DNA from: Xanthobacter autotrophicus Py2
GTDB lineage: Bacteria; Pseudomonadota; Alphaproteobacteria; Rhizobiales; Xanthobacteraceae
NCBI GenBank assembly: GCA_000017645.1
Contig: CP000781.1
Span: 558,001-622,000 of the forward strand
Direction: 5' to 3'
Length of the DNA: 64,000 bases
Below are positions 20,901 through 29,616 of the stretch, in pieces (position 1 is the stretch's first letter; each line of letters opens with the position of its first letter). The translations under genes were made by a program, and so were the position numbers. The notes beneath the pieces were generated by a model that worked only from the letters and a program-made list of their open reading frames with translations, did not search any database and had not been told where the DNA came from.

Positions 20901-21341
20901 CGCCGGCGGCCATCGGCTGCCCCATCCCCTCGTCAGGCGGGGATGGGGCAGCGTGTGCCGTGGCAACGCGTGCGGTCCGGTTTCGGCCGGATCAGGCGCG
21001 CATCGCGATGGACGCGCTGTCGGGCGGGTTGAAAACTGTTAGTAAACAAACGACCGGTGTAGGGTTGCCGCTTGAGCCGGGTTAGCCTGGGACGAACGGG
21101 AACTGCGCTTTAGACTGGCCTCCATCGCCACGGCAAAGGCGGGACAGATGCGGGGCCGCCTGAGGTGCCCCGCGCGGGGGTCGTCGTCGACCTCTTCCAA
21201 AGAAGAGTGCATCCGGCGCCGGGCGGGTCATAATGGGGCGCTCGGCAACGCCGGGCACCTTGAGCGCGTTGCCATCGGATTGCGGTGCAATCTGATGGCT
21301 AAAACGTTCTCTTCTCTTAGGCTTAGAGGCGGGTTCAGATT
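20901..21341. other. Intergenic region within the transglutaminase cluster
   Basis: About 440 bases with no supported gene. It separates the DUF2126 gene from the ATP-grasp gene, so the latter may have its own promoter. It contains the palindrome described at 21271-21299. No other structured element was found. Confidence 0.4.
21271..21299. repeat. 29-bp hyphenated palindrome before the ATP-grasp gene
   Basis: Arms GCCATCGGATTGC (21271-21283) and GCAATCTGATGGC (21287-21299) are complementary over 13 bp with one mismatch and a 3-nt centre. It lies 42 bases upstream of the first possible start of the ATP-grasp gene. It could be an operator or a copy of a dispersed palindromic repeat. Confidence 0.6.
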
Positions 21342-23909
21342 TTGGACGGGATCGCTGCGCACATTCCGCCCACACCGAATCCGGCCCTGGAAGGGGTAGT
21401 CGTGTCGGGGGCGGAGCAGCGGAGCGAGGTGTTTGAACGGGCGGCCGCGGAAAGCCTCATCGGGGGCTACCGGACCCTGCCCGGCATCCGCGACGAGATG
21501 ATGGACCAGGACGGCCAGCCGCGCCGCCACTGGATGCCGTTTCTTGCTGCCCTTGCGGAACTCGGCTCCGACGAGCTGCGCCGGCGCTTCTCCGCCGCCG
21601 ACCGCTATCTGCGCGATTCGGGTGTCTTCTACCGCGTTTATGACGATACCGGCGGCGGCGAGCGGCCGTGGTCGCTCAGCCACATGCCGCTGCTCATCGA
21701 GGATGCGGACTGGCAGGCGCTCTCCGCCGGCCTCATCGAGCGCGCCGAACTTCTCGAAGTGGTGCTGCAGGATCTCTACGGCGCCGGCCATCTCGTCGCC
21801 GATGGCGATTTGCCCGCTGCCGCCGTGGCCGGCAGCCCTGAATTCCTGCGGCCTCTGGTTGGCATCAAGCCCGAGGGCGGGCGTTTCCTGCGGGTCTATG
21901 CCGCCGATGTGGGGCGCGGCCCGGACGGCCGCTGGTGGGTGCTGGCGGATCGCACCCAGGCGCCATCCGGCGCCGGCTACGCGCTGGAGAACCGCCTCGC
22001 CTCCACCCGCGCCCTGCCGGACGTGTCGCGCAACCTCAACATGCAGCGCGTCGCATCCTTCTTCCAGGCGCTACGCACCTCGCTGATGAAGCTCGACCGG
22101 ACCGGGGAGGGGCGCATCGGCCTGCTCAGCCCGGGTCCGCTCAACGAAACCTATTTCGAGCACGCGCTGCTCGCCCGCTATCTTGGCTTCCTGCTGGTGG
22201 AGGGCGAGGACCTGACCGTGCGCGGCGACACGCTCCATGTGCGCACGGTGGCGGGGCTGCGGCGCATCGACGTGCTGCTGCGCCGACTGGATGCGGACTT
22301 CGCCGATCCGCTGGAGCTGAATGCCGGCTCGCGGCTCGGCGTGCCGGGCCTGGTGCAGGCGGTGCGGATGGGCGGGGTGTCGCTGGCCAATGCGCTGGGC
22401 ACCGGCCTCATCGAGGCGCCGGCCCTGCTCGCCTTCCTGCCGCGCATCGCCACCCGCGTCTTCGGCCGGCCGCTCAAGCTGCCCCATGTGGCCACCTGGT
22501 GGTGCGGCCAGCCCGCCGAGCGGGCGCAGGTGATGGAGCATCTGGACGAGCTGGTCATCTCCTCGGCCTTCGGCCGCGCCCTGCCGGGCCTGCCGGATGG
22601 CGGCTCGGTGCTGGGCGCGGACCTCACCGCCACCGACCGTCGGCGCCTGTCCACCCTGCTTGCCCGGCGCGGCGGCGATGTGGTGGGCCAGGACATCGCG
22701 CGCCTGTCCACCACCCCGGTGTGGACCGGCGAGAAGCTCACGCCGCGCCCGTTCATGCTGCGCGTCTTCCTGGCCGCCACCGACAAGGGCTGGACGGTGA
22801 TGCCCGGCGGCTTCTGCCGCATCTCCTCGGCGCCCGACGCCCGCGCCGTCTCCATGCAGAAGGGCGACCGCTCGGCGGATGTCTGGGTGCTGGCTGACGA
22901 GGCGGTGTCGGACACCACCCTGCTGCCAAGCTCGACCAATGTGAAGGTGCGGCGCTCCTCCGGCACGCTGCCGAGCCGGGCGGCGGACAATCTGTTCTGG
23001 CTCGGGCGCTACGTGGAGCGCGCCGAGGCGACGCTGCGCCTGTCGCGGGTACTGGTGGGGCGGCTGGCGGAAAGCGGCGACAGCGGCACCAGCCCGCTGG
23101 TCACGCGCCTGCTCGGACTGCTGGGCGCCTGGGGCGCCATGCCGCGCGATCTCGCCCGCGCCACCCCGGCTCGCTATGCGGTGGCGGTGCTGACCCGCCG
23201 CGACGTGCCCGGCGCCCTGCCACAGCTGGTGCAGGCGGCCCGCGCCTCGGCCTCGGTGATCCGCGACCGCTTCTCGCCCGACGCCTGGCGGGCGCTGGTG
23301 GACCTTGAGGCCTGCGTCGACGCCCCCATTCCCAATGCCCCGTCCGAGGCGGACGCGGCGGAGCGGGCCGATGCCGCCCTGCGCATCATCGCCGCCTTCT
23401 ACGGCCTCGCCTCGGAGAACATGAACCGGCTGACCGGCTGGCGGTTTTTGGAGCTGGGCCGCCGCACCGAGCGGGCCATCGGCACCCTGCGCTTCGCCCG
23501 CACCTTCGGCGAGGCGGGGGCGCCGCTCGGTTCCCTCGATGCGCTGCTGCAGGTGGCGGACAGCCTCATCACCTACCGCACCCGCTACGTGATGATGGAA
23601 GCGCGCGGGCCGGTGCTCGACCTGGTGCTGCTCGATCCGGACAATCCGCGCTCGGTGGCGTTCCAGGTGCACCGCATGGCCAACCACCTGAAGGTGCTGC
23701 CGGGCCGCGACCAGGATGCGCCGCCGCCGCTGTGGGAGCGCCTTGTCGCCCGCATGCAGGCGGAACTGGCCGCGAGCACGGCGGAGAGCTTCGAGCCGGC
23801 CTGGTTCGACGCCATGGAGAAGATGCTGATGGAGCTGTCCGACGAGATCGCCGCCCATTACTTCCTCCAGGGCCACGCCCCGGAGATGACGCACTCGCTT
23901 TCCATGTGA
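21342..23909 (+). CDS. Circularly permuted ATP-grasp protein fused to an alpha-E (DUF403) domain
   Basis: A protein of up to 855 residues joining two families often encoded separately. Residues about 30-520 are the circularly permuted type 2 ATP-grasp domain (DUF404/DUF407: GGYRTLPGIRDEMMDQDG, RVYAADVGRGPDGRWWVLADRTQAPSGAGYALENR, MPGGFCRIS). After SGTLPSRAADNLFWLGRYVERAEATLRL, the start of the alpha-helical alpha-E domain, the protein runs to YFLQGHAPEM. ATP-grasp enzymes form amide-type bonds, so with the transglutaminases it suggests synthesis or processing of a peptide. The start is uncertain: TTG at 21342, or GTG at 21402 which has GGAAGGGG just upstream. Confidence 0.88.
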   Translation: MDGIAAHIPPTPNPALEGVVVSGAEQRSEVFERAAAESLIGGYRTLPGIRDEMMDQDGQPRRHWMPFLAALAELGSDELRRRFSAADRYLRDSGVFYRVYDDTGGGERPWSLSHMPLLIEDADWQALSAGLIERAELLEVVLQDLYGAGHLVADGDLPAAAVAGSPEFLRPLVGIKPEGGRFLRVYAADVGRGPDGRWWVLADRTQAPSGAGYALENRLASTRALPDVSRNLNMQRVASFFQALRTSLMKLDRTGEGRIGLLSPGPLNETYFEHALLARYLGFLLVEGEDLTVRGDTLHVRTVAGLRRIDVLLRRLDADFADPLELNAGSRLGVPGLVQAVRMGGVSLANALGTGLIEAPALLAFLPRIATRVFGRPLKLPHVATWWCGQPAERAQVMEHLDELVISSAFGRALPGLPDGGSVLGADLTATDRRRLSTLLARRGGDVVGQDIARLSTTPVWTGEKLTPRPFMLRVFLAATDKGWTVMPGGFCRISSAPDARAVSMQKGDRSADVWVLADEAVSDTTLLPSSTNVKVRRSSGTLPSRAADNLFWLGRYVERAEATLRLSRVLVGRLAESGDSGTSPLVTRLLGLLGAWGAMPRDLARATPARYAVAVLTRRDVPGALPQLVQAARASASVIRDRFSPDAWRALVDLEACVDAPIPNAPSEADAAERADAALRIIAAFYGLASENMNRLTGWRFLELGRRTERAIGTLRFARTFGEAGAPLGSLDALLQVADSLITYRTRYVMMEARGPVLDLVLLDPDNPRSVAFQVHRMANHLKVLPGRDQDAPPPLWERLVARMQAELAASTAESFEPAWFDAMEKMLMELSDEIAAHYFLQGHAPEMTHSLSM

Positions 23910-23918
23910 GCGCCTAGG

Positions 23919-24020
23919 GCGTTTTCAAGCGAAGCGGGCACCGGTTCGGGTGAAGAAAACGCGTTGGGGCAAGAGTCCAGAGCGATTGACGTGAGGCAGA
24001 GCGAGCGCAAAGCGCTCTGG
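23919..24020. repeat. Probable dispersed intergenic palindromic repeat
   Basis: Two inverted repeats in a row between the ATP-grasp and transglutaminase genes: GCGTTTTC (23919-23926) with GAAAACGC (23955-23962), and CCAGAGCG (23977-23984) with CGCTCTGG (24013-24020). The composition and position resemble REP/BIME-like elements of Hyphomicrobiales. No second copy is present in this window, so the dispersed nature is an inference. Confidence 0.45.
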
Positions 24021-24089
24021 CCCGCGCTGAGATCGAGCGAAACGGGTCCGGGATGCACCCCATCCGAGGGATCCGCGAGGAAGGAAGAG

Positions 24090-24974
24090 ATGCTCTACGA
24101 CATCCGCCAGACCACCACCTACAGCTATCAGGTGCCCGTGCGGGTGGTGCGGCAGGTGCTGCGCATGACGCCGGTGGACCGCATCGGCCACCAGCATGTC
24201 ATCGCCCACATCCTCGACATCGATCCCGATCCGGCGGAGCTGGAGCACGGCATCGACTTCTTCGGCAATGGCCTCACCTGGCTCACCATCGACCAGCCCC
24301 ACGGCCATCTCTCGCTCACCACGCGTAGCCGGGTGGACGTGACCTCAACCGCTTTGCCGGACCCCGCCGAGACCCTGCTGGTGGACGATGTGCGCGCGGC
24401 GGCGCTGGAGGAGGCGGACCTCGGCCCGGATGCGGCGGCCCACGGCCTGTTCCCGAGCCGCGCCGTGCCGCTCGATTCCGAAATCACCGAGTGGACCGCC
24501 ACCAGCTTCCGCGGCGACCGCCCGGTGCTGGAGGGCGGGCTGGAGCTGATGCATCGGGTGTATGAGGATTTCACCTACCAGCCCGGCGCCACCCATGTGG
24601 CAACCCCGCCCCACGAGGCGTTTGCCGCCAAGGCCGGCGTATGCCAGGACTTCGCCCAGGTGATGATCGCCGGCCTGCGCGGCCTCGGCCTGCCGGCGCG
24701 CTATGTGTCGGGCTATCTGCGGACCATCCCGCCGGAAGGCCAGCCGCGCCTCGAAGGGGCGGACGCCACCCACGCCTGGGTCGAGATCTGGTGCGGGCCG
24801 GAGGCGGGCTGGATCGGCCTTGACCCCACCAATGCCATTCCGGTGGGGGACGACCACATCATCCTCGCGGTTGGCCGCGACTATGCCGACGTGGCCCCGG
24901 TGGACGGGGTGATCGTCACCTCGGGCGACCATCGCCTGTCCGTAGGCGTGGACGTGGCTCCTGTGGTGCGGTGA
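24090..24974 (+). CDS. Transglutaminase-like cysteine protease family protein
   Basis: A 294-residue protein with an N-terminal beta domain (MLYDIRQTTTYSYQVPVRVVRQVLRMTP) and a papain-like core. The triad is visible: Cys in AGVCQDFAQVMI near residue 188, His in DATHAWVEIW near 228 and Asp in GLDPTNAIPVGDDH near 245. No signal peptide, so cytoplasmic. The ATG at 24090 has GAGGAAGGAAGAG directly upstream. It is the third member of the DUF2126-transglutaminase / ATP-grasp-alpha-E / transglutaminase cluster, a widespread arrangement whose pathway is not established. A proteasome-type protease gene, often a fourth member, is not present here. Confidence 0.9.
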   Translation: MLYDIRQTTTYSYQVPVRVVRQVLRMTPVDRIGHQHVIAHILDIDPDPAELEHGIDFFGNGLTWLTIDQPHGHLSLTTRSRVDVTSTALPDPAETLLVDDVRAAALEEADLGPDAAAHGLFPSRAVPLDSEITEWTATSFRGDRPVLEGGLELMHRVYEDFTYQPGATHVATPPHEAFAAKAGVCQDFAQVMIAGLRGLGLPARYVSGYLRTIPPEGQPRLEGADATHAWVEIWCGPEAGWIGLDPTNAIPVGDDHIILAVGRDYADVAPVDGVIVTSGDHRLSVGVDVAPVVR

Positions 24975-25019
24975 CGCCGGCACGCGTTGCCGCACGCCCG
25001 TTCGGCGCCTGAACGTTCC

Positions 25020-25045
25020 CGGTGCCGGTCAAAGGCCCGGCACCG
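25020..25045. terminator. Hairpin between convergent transglutaminase and matB genes
   Basis: A perfect 9-bp stem, CGGTGCCGG (25020-25028) with CCGGCACCG (25037-25045), and an 8-nt loop, placed between two converging genes. There is no T-run on either side, so termination is inferred from position and stem only. Confidence 0.4.
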
Positions 25046-25059
25046 TGACATGAGGGCGA

Positions 25060-26589
25060 TCACGCCACGGCGCGGAAGATGTCCTTGTAGGTCTCGCGCA
25101 GCACGTTCTTCTGCACCTTGCCCATGGTGTTGCGAGGCAGCTCCGGCACGAAGAACACGCGCTTGGGCTGCTTGAACTTGGCGAGCCGGCTCTCCAGCGC
25201 CGCGTGGATGTCGGCCTCGGTCAGGCTGGCGCCCGCCACCTTCACCACCACGGCGGTGACCCCCTCGCCGAAATCGGGGTGGGGCACGCCGATCACCGCG
25301 CTTTCGGCCACGCCGGGAATGGCGTCGATCTCGCCTTCCACTTCCTTGGGATAGACATTGAACCCGCCGGTGATGACGAGGTCCTTGCCCCGGCCGACGA
25401 TGTGCACATAGCCCCGGGCGTCGATCTTGCCGAGGTCGCCGGTGATGAAGAAGCCGTCGCGGAATTCCGCCGCCGTCTTCTCCGGCATGCGCCAGTAGCC
25501 CTTGAAGACGTTGGGTCCCTTCACCTCGATCATGCCGATGTCATCGGTGGGCAGCACCCGCCCGGTCTCCGGATCGGTGACTCGCAGCACGATGCCGGGC
25601 AGGGGGAAGCCCACCGTGCCGGCGATGCGCTCGCCGTCATAGGGGTTGGAGGTGTTCATGCCGGTCTCGGTCATGCCGTAGCGCTCGAGAATGGCGTGGC
25701 CGGTGCGCTCGAAGAAGGCGCGGTGGGTCTCCGCCAGAAGCGGCGCCGAGCCGGAGACGAACAGGCGCATCTTCGCCGTCGCCTCCCTGGTGAGGCCCTG
25801 CTGGTCGAGGAGGCGGGTGTAGAAGGTGGGCACGCCCATCAGGCTGGTCACCGTGCCTGCCGCCATCAACTCCAGCGCCTCGCGCGGATCGAACTTGGCG
25901 CGGAAGACCATGGCGGCGCCGGCCAGAAGCACGATGTTGGAGGCCACGAACAGCCCGTGGGTGTGGAAGATGGGCAGGGCGTGGAGCAGAACGTCGTCGC
26001 CCGTGAACCGCCATTCGTCCTTCAGCGTCAGGGCGTTGGAGAGCAGGTTGTCGTGGCTCAGCATGGCGCCCTTGGCGCGGCCCGTGGTGCCGGAGGTGTA
26101 GAGGATGCCGCCGAGGTCTTCCGGCCCGCGCGGCACATCGGCGAACTCCGTGGGCAGGTGCGCCGCCCCGTCCGTCAGCGATCCGGTGCCGTCGGCGCCC
26201 AGGGTCTCGACGGAGGGCACGCCGAGGCGTGTCGCCAGGGCGCGGGCCTCGGCCTCGATGTGGGGCGGGCAGACGAAGAGCGTGGGCTCCGCGTCCGAGA
26301 GGAAATACTCCACCTCGTTCAGCGTATAGGCGGTGTTGAGCGGCAGGTAGACGCCGCCGGCGCGAACCGTAGCGAGATAAAGGGCGAGGGCCGGCCAGGA
26401 CTTCTCCACCTGCACCGCCACCCGGTCGCCGGGCTTCACGCCCCGCGCCACCAGCAGGTGGGCGAGGCGGGCGGACAGCGCCAGCGCGTCGCCATAGGTC
26501 TCCACCCGTCCGTCCATGAGGGTGGCGAGCGGGGCGTCGAGGGCGGGCATGGCGGCGCGGATGGCGCCGAAGAGATGGTTGTCGCTCAT
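25060..26589 (-). CDS. matB: Malonyl-CoA synthetase (malonate-CoA ligase)
   Basis: A 509-residue cytoplasmic adenylate-forming ligase that activates malonate with ATP and CoA. Motifs in order: GGILYTSGTTGRAKGAMLSH (phosphate loop), the MatB-typical RYGMTETGMNTSNPYDGER around the A5 site, GFFITGDLGKID (A7), GRGKDLVITGGFNVYPKEVE hinge (A8), and the catalytic Lys region RNTMGKVQKNVLRE near the end. Length matches MatB. It lies 61 bases behind the malonyl-CoA decarboxylase gene on the same strand. Together they convert malonate to acetyl-CoA. The neighbouring FCD-type regulator supports the assignment over a generic acyl-CoA ligase. Confidence 0.94.
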   Translation of the reverse strand: MSDNHLFGAIRAAMPALDAPLATLMDGRVETYGDALALSARLAHLLVARGVKPGDRVAVQVEKSWPALALYLATVRAGGVYLPLNTAYTLNEVEYFLSDAEPTLFVCPPHIEAEARALATRLGVPSVETLGADGTGSLTDGAAHLPTEFADVPRGPEDLGGILYTSGTTGRAKGAMLSHDNLLSNALTLKDEWRFTGDDVLLHALPIFHTHGLFVASNIVLLAGAAMVFRAKFDPREALELMAAGTVTSLMGVPTFYTRLLDQQGLTREATAKMRLFVSGSAPLLAETHRAFFERTGHAILERYGMTETGMNTSNPYDGERIAGTVGFPLPGIVLRVTDPETGRVLPTDDIGMIEVKGPNVFKGYWRMPEKTAAEFRDGFFITGDLGKIDARGYVHIVGRGKDLVITGGFNVYPKEVEGEIDAIPGVAESAVIGVPHPDFGEGVTAVVVKVAGASLTEADIHAALESRLAKFKQPKRVFFVPELPRNTMGKVQKNVLRETYKDIFRAVA

Positions 26590-26650
26590 GGTTTCTCTCG
26601 TGCCATCGGCCCCTTCTTCCGGGAACCGATCTGGTTTGGTCCGTCCTGCC

Positions 26651-28021
26651 TCAGGAGGTGGGAACGAGCGCGCGGCTGGCGGCCTCGGCCTTCAGCAGCT
26701 TCTTCACGGGTCCGCTCGCCACCACCTCGCCCTTGCCGAGGAAGGCTTCGTGGTTCTTCTCGATGTCCGCCAGCACATAGCGGTAGTTCACCATAAGCCC
26801 GGCGGCCTGTGCGATGCCCTTGGGCGAGAGGTCGCCCATGGGATTGATGCGCTCCAGCCGCGCGCCATTGCCGAGGTGGAAGCGGGCCACCGGGTCCACC
26901 GGCTTGCCCTTGGTGGTGCGGGCGACAAGGAAATAATAGGCAGCCGCCGCCGAGAGCACAGGCACCAGCGCCTCGCGGGTCTCCGGCTTCTCGGCCCAGT
27001 CCGGGGTATCGAGCGCCGCCAACGCCTCTCGGTCGAGGGCGGTGAGGGCAGGGGAGTTCTCCGCCTTGCGCTCGGCGTCTAGCCAGGCGCGGAAGCCGGG
27101 CACGGGGGAGAGCGTGACAAAGGTGGAGAGCGAGGGGATTTCGCGGGAAATCTCCTCCACCACCTGCTTGATCAGGAAGTTGCCGAAGGAAACGCCGCCG
27201 AGCCCACGCTGGCAGTTGGAGATGGAATAGAAGACCGCGGTGGTGGCCTTCTCCGGCTCCAGATGCTCGCGCGATTGGTCCAGCACCGGGGCGATGCCGC
27301 CGGGAATGTCCTTCATCAGCGCCACTTCCACGAAGATCAGTGGCTCGTCCACCAGGGCGGGGTGGAAGAAGGCGTAGCAGCGCCGGTCCGGCGTATCCAC
27401 GCGGGCGCGCAGGTCGTTCCAGTCGCGGATGGCATGCACCGCCTCGTAGCGGATGATCTTTTCCAGCACGTTGGCGGGCGTCGACCAGTCGATGCGGCGC
27501 AGCACGAGAAACCCCCGGTTGAACCAGGACGAGAAGAGGTGTCCGAAATCCCGGTCCACGGTGGCAAGATCGCGGCGATGGACCAGGGCGTCCATCAGAT
27601 TCTCGCGCATGCGCACGAGGGAGAGGGTGGCGCCGGGCCCGAGGTTGAACCGGCGGAACAGCTCCTGCCGGCGCGGCTCGCTGGCAAGGTGGATTTCCGC
27701 CGCCGCCGCGTCGGAGCCGGTGCGGCCATAGCTCTCGATGGCTTTTTCGAGCCGCGCCCGGTCCGGCCCGAAGGTCTCCGCCAGCGCTTCGAAGAAGGCG
27801 ATGCGCTCGCCGGTCTTCATGCGGGCGTAGCGGTCGAGGATGTCGGAGGCCAAAGCCACGCCGGAGGCCTCGCCCCGGCCGGAGAGAAGCTGCTCGCAGC
27901 GCTCCACCAGGGTCGCCGCCTTGGTTGCGCCGGACACCCGGCTCGACCGGTCGAGCAGCGAGCGCCCGCGCTCCGCGATGGAGGTCAGGAGGTCGCCGAA
28001 GAAGGAAGTGTTGGAACTCAT
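26651..28021 (-). CDS. matA: Malonyl-CoA decarboxylase
   Basis: A 456-residue enzyme that decarboxylates malonyl-CoA to acetyl-CoA. The N-terminal half is helical; the C-terminal GNAT-like catalytic half carries HPALVDEPLIFVEVALMKDI, FYSISNCQRGLGGVSFGNFLIKQV and FHLGNGARLERIN with the conserved His, then GDLSPKGIAQAAGLMVNYRYV. These are family hallmarks. The frame starts at ATG 28021 (MSSNTSFFGDLL). It is the first gene of the matA-matB operon, divergent from the GntR/FCD regulator gene, and is likely controlled from the operator region 28201-28260. Confidence 0.95.
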   Translation of the reverse strand: MSSNTSFFGDLLTSIAERGRSLLDRSSRVSGATKAATLVERCEQLLSGRGEASGVALASDILDRYARMKTGERIAFFEALAETFGPDRARLEKAIESYGRTGSDAAAAEIHLASEPRRQELFRRFNLGPGATLSLVRMRENLMDALVHRRDLATVDRDFGHLFSSWFNRGFLVLRRIDWSTPANVLEKIIRYEAVHAIRDWNDLRARVDTPDRRCYAFFHPALVDEPLIFVEVALMKDIPGGIAPVLDQSREHLEPEKATTAVFYSISNCQRGLGGVSFGNFLIKQVVEEISREIPSLSTFVTLSPVPGFRAWLDAERKAENSPALTALDREALAALDTPDWAEKPETREALVPVLSAAAAYYFLVARTTKGKPVDPVARFHLGNGARLERINPMGDLSPKGIAQAAGLMVNYRYVLADIEKNHEAFLGKGEVVASGPVKKLLKAEAASRALVPTS

Positions 28022-28200
28022 CGCATCGCCCCGCCGTGGTCTCAGAGCCCGCTGTCGGAGCGCCTATGGGAGAGCGGGAAGCCGGCAATGGCAAGGCGCG
28101 CGTGCGCCGCACGCCCCTTCTCTTTCGGCTGAGGGCGCCCCGCCGCCGTGCAGCGTGGACGCTCCCGCCCGGAAAGATGGGGCACTGCGACATCAGCGAC

Positions 28201-28214
28201 TGTCATGCATGACA
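28201..28214. promoter_or_regulatory. 14-bp perfect palindrome in the mat divergent region
   Basis: TGTCATGCATGACA is its own reverse complement. It sits between matA and matR, 29 bases upstream of the second palindrome, and could be an additional regulator site. Confidence 0.45.
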
Positions 28215-28242
28215 TGAAATGCAGATTGGATTCCTTGTCAAT

Positions 28243-28260
28243 AATCTTGTATGCAAGATT
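28243..28260. promoter_or_regulatory. Probable MatR operator
   Basis: Perfect inverted repeat AATCTTG (28243-28249), TATG, CAAGATT (28254-28260). GntR/FCD regulators bind short AT-rich palindromes with a similar CTTGTATNCAAG-like core, so this fits a site for the adjacent regulator. It would control matA-matB and probably matR itself. Confidence 0.7.
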
Positions 28261-28316
28261 TTGCTGACTGCATCTCTGATGCCGGCCAGTGACGGTGGAG
28301 CGGACGGAGCGGGATC

Positions 28317-28994
28317 GTGCGTGGCGAGCGGACCCCGAGGCTCAGGGAGGCGCTGGAGGACGACATCGTCTCCGGCCGGCTGCGGCCGGGACAGAGGCTC
28401 GACGAGGTGGGGCTGGCCGCGCGCTTCGGCGTATCGCGGACGCCGATCCGCGAGGCCTTGATCCAGCTGTCCGCCTCGGGCCTGATCGAGATCCGCCCCC
28501 GCCGCGGCGCCTTCGTGGTGCTGCTCGGCCCGCGCGAGCTTCTGGAATCCTTCGAGCTGATGGAGGAGCTGGAAGTCGCCTGCGCGCGTCTGGCCGCCCA
28601 GCGCATGGGAGATGCCGATCGCGCCGCACTGGCCAGCGCCCATGCCGCGTGCGGCGCTGCGCTCGCAGGTGGAGATGTTCCAACATATTACAGCGCCAAC
28701 GCCGCGTTCCACGCCGCTATTCATGCCGCCACCGGCAATCGCGTGATCCATGGCGAAGCCTCGCGCCTGCAGCGTGCGCTGCAGCCCTATAACCGGCTGC
28801 AGCTCGACGTCCCGCGTCGCCTGGAAGCGTCCTTCGCCGAGCACGAGGCGATCATGGCGGCGCTTTGTGAAGGCGACGGCGTCGGGGCTGCGGAGCGGAT
28901 GCGGGCCCATGTGCAGGTCCAGGGGGAGCGCTTCATGGCTCTGCTCGCAGCCTTGCAGGCGCAAGCCGAGGCTTCGTCGGCGAGCGCCCTCTAA
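28317..28994 (+). CDS. matR: GntR-family transcriptional regulator, FCD subfamily, of malonate catabolism
   Basis: A 225-residue cytoplasmic regulator. The N-terminal winged helix (residues about 5-70) has LREALEDDIVSGRLRPGQRLDEVGLAARFGVSRTPIREALIQL and the wing IEIRPRRGAFVV, classic GntR. The C-terminal FCD helical effector domain has ESFELMEELEVACARLAAQR, metal-ligand-like His/Asp residues in NAAFHAAIHAATGN, and ASFAEHEAIMAAL. The GTG at 28317 begins just before the helix-turn-helix. Divergent from matA-matB, so it most likely senses malonate or malonyl-CoA and controls that operon; the link is from context. Confidence 0.88.
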   Translation: MRGERTPRLREALEDDIVSGRLRPGQRLDEVGLAARFGVSRTPIREALIQLSASGLIEIRPRRGAFVVLLGPRELLESFELMEELEVACARLAAQRMGDADRAALASAHAACGAALAGGDVPTYYSANAAFHAAIHAATGNRVIHGEASRLQRALQPYNRLQLDVPRRLEASFAEHEAIMAALCEGDGVGAAERMRAHVQVQGERFMALLAALQAQAEASSASAL

Positions 28995-29372
28995 ACTCGG
29001 GACGGAGACGGCGCCAGGTCAGGGGAGAGAATCTTCCGGCCGGATATTCCGCCTGATTCTCGCCCGGAAGCGCGGGCGATCGAGCAGAGGTCCGCCAGAT
29101 CCATTGGGGATGTCGCGGCCGCCGGTCCCGACGCCTGTTGCCGCCCGCGACGGCTTCCAGTATGAAGGCCGAAGTGACGCCCGCGTCACCCGCCGGTCCA
29201 CCATCCGGATAAGCATCGCCTTCCACCGGCGGATGCCGCTCCGGCCGATGTGTCAGGCGAGAAGGCAAAAGTTCATAAGTTCGGTGTCTTACCAAGTTCA
29301 GTGCCGTGCAGGGATGGTCCGGGAGATCTTTTCTCTTGCGGAAAATCCACGTAAGCCCTGAATCAACAGCAG
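28995..29372. other. Intergenic region before the tRNA-Arg fragment
   Basis: About 378 bases with no supported gene. The last 40 bases (GGAAAATCCACGTAAGCCCT and following) resemble the stretch just upstream of the complete tRNA-Arg at 29540, so the duplication includes upstream flank as well as tRNA sequence. This region likely marks the border between conserved chromosome and inserted DNA. Confidence 0.45.
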
Positions 29373-29415
<43 letters not shown>

Positions 29416-29539
29416 CGTGTCAAGCCGGCCGATGCGAAAAGTGTGAAGAAAAGAGTTTTTGAATTCAATGGCTTGTGAGGGTTGGCTCGTGGAGCTTAAC
29501 TTTCGCAGGAAACCCGAGTAAGCACTGCGTAAGCAGCAG

Positions 29540-29616
29540 GCACCCGTAGCTCAGCTGGATAGAGCGCCGCCCTCCGAAGGCGGAGGCCACACGTTCGAAT
29601 CGTGTCGGGTGCGCCA
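29540..29616 (+). tRNA. tRNA-Arg (anticodon CCG)
   Basis: A complete cloverleaf of 77 bases with encoded CCA. Acceptor GCACCCG (29540-29546) pairs with CGGGTGC (29606-29612). The D arm contains GCTCAGCTGGATAGAGC. The anticodon stem-loop is CCGCC-CTCCGAA-GGCGG with anticodon CCG. The T arm is ACACG-TTCGAAT-CGTGT. Discriminator G and CCA follow. It lies 124 bases after the truncated tRNA-Arg half and is overlapped on the other strand by the end of a serine recombinase gene. Confidence 0.96.

Noticed and set aside
26586..28193. 535-codon minus-strand frame overlapping matA in another frame
   Set aside because: Arg/Pro/Gly-rich alternative frame; the 456-residue MCD frame has all the family motifs.
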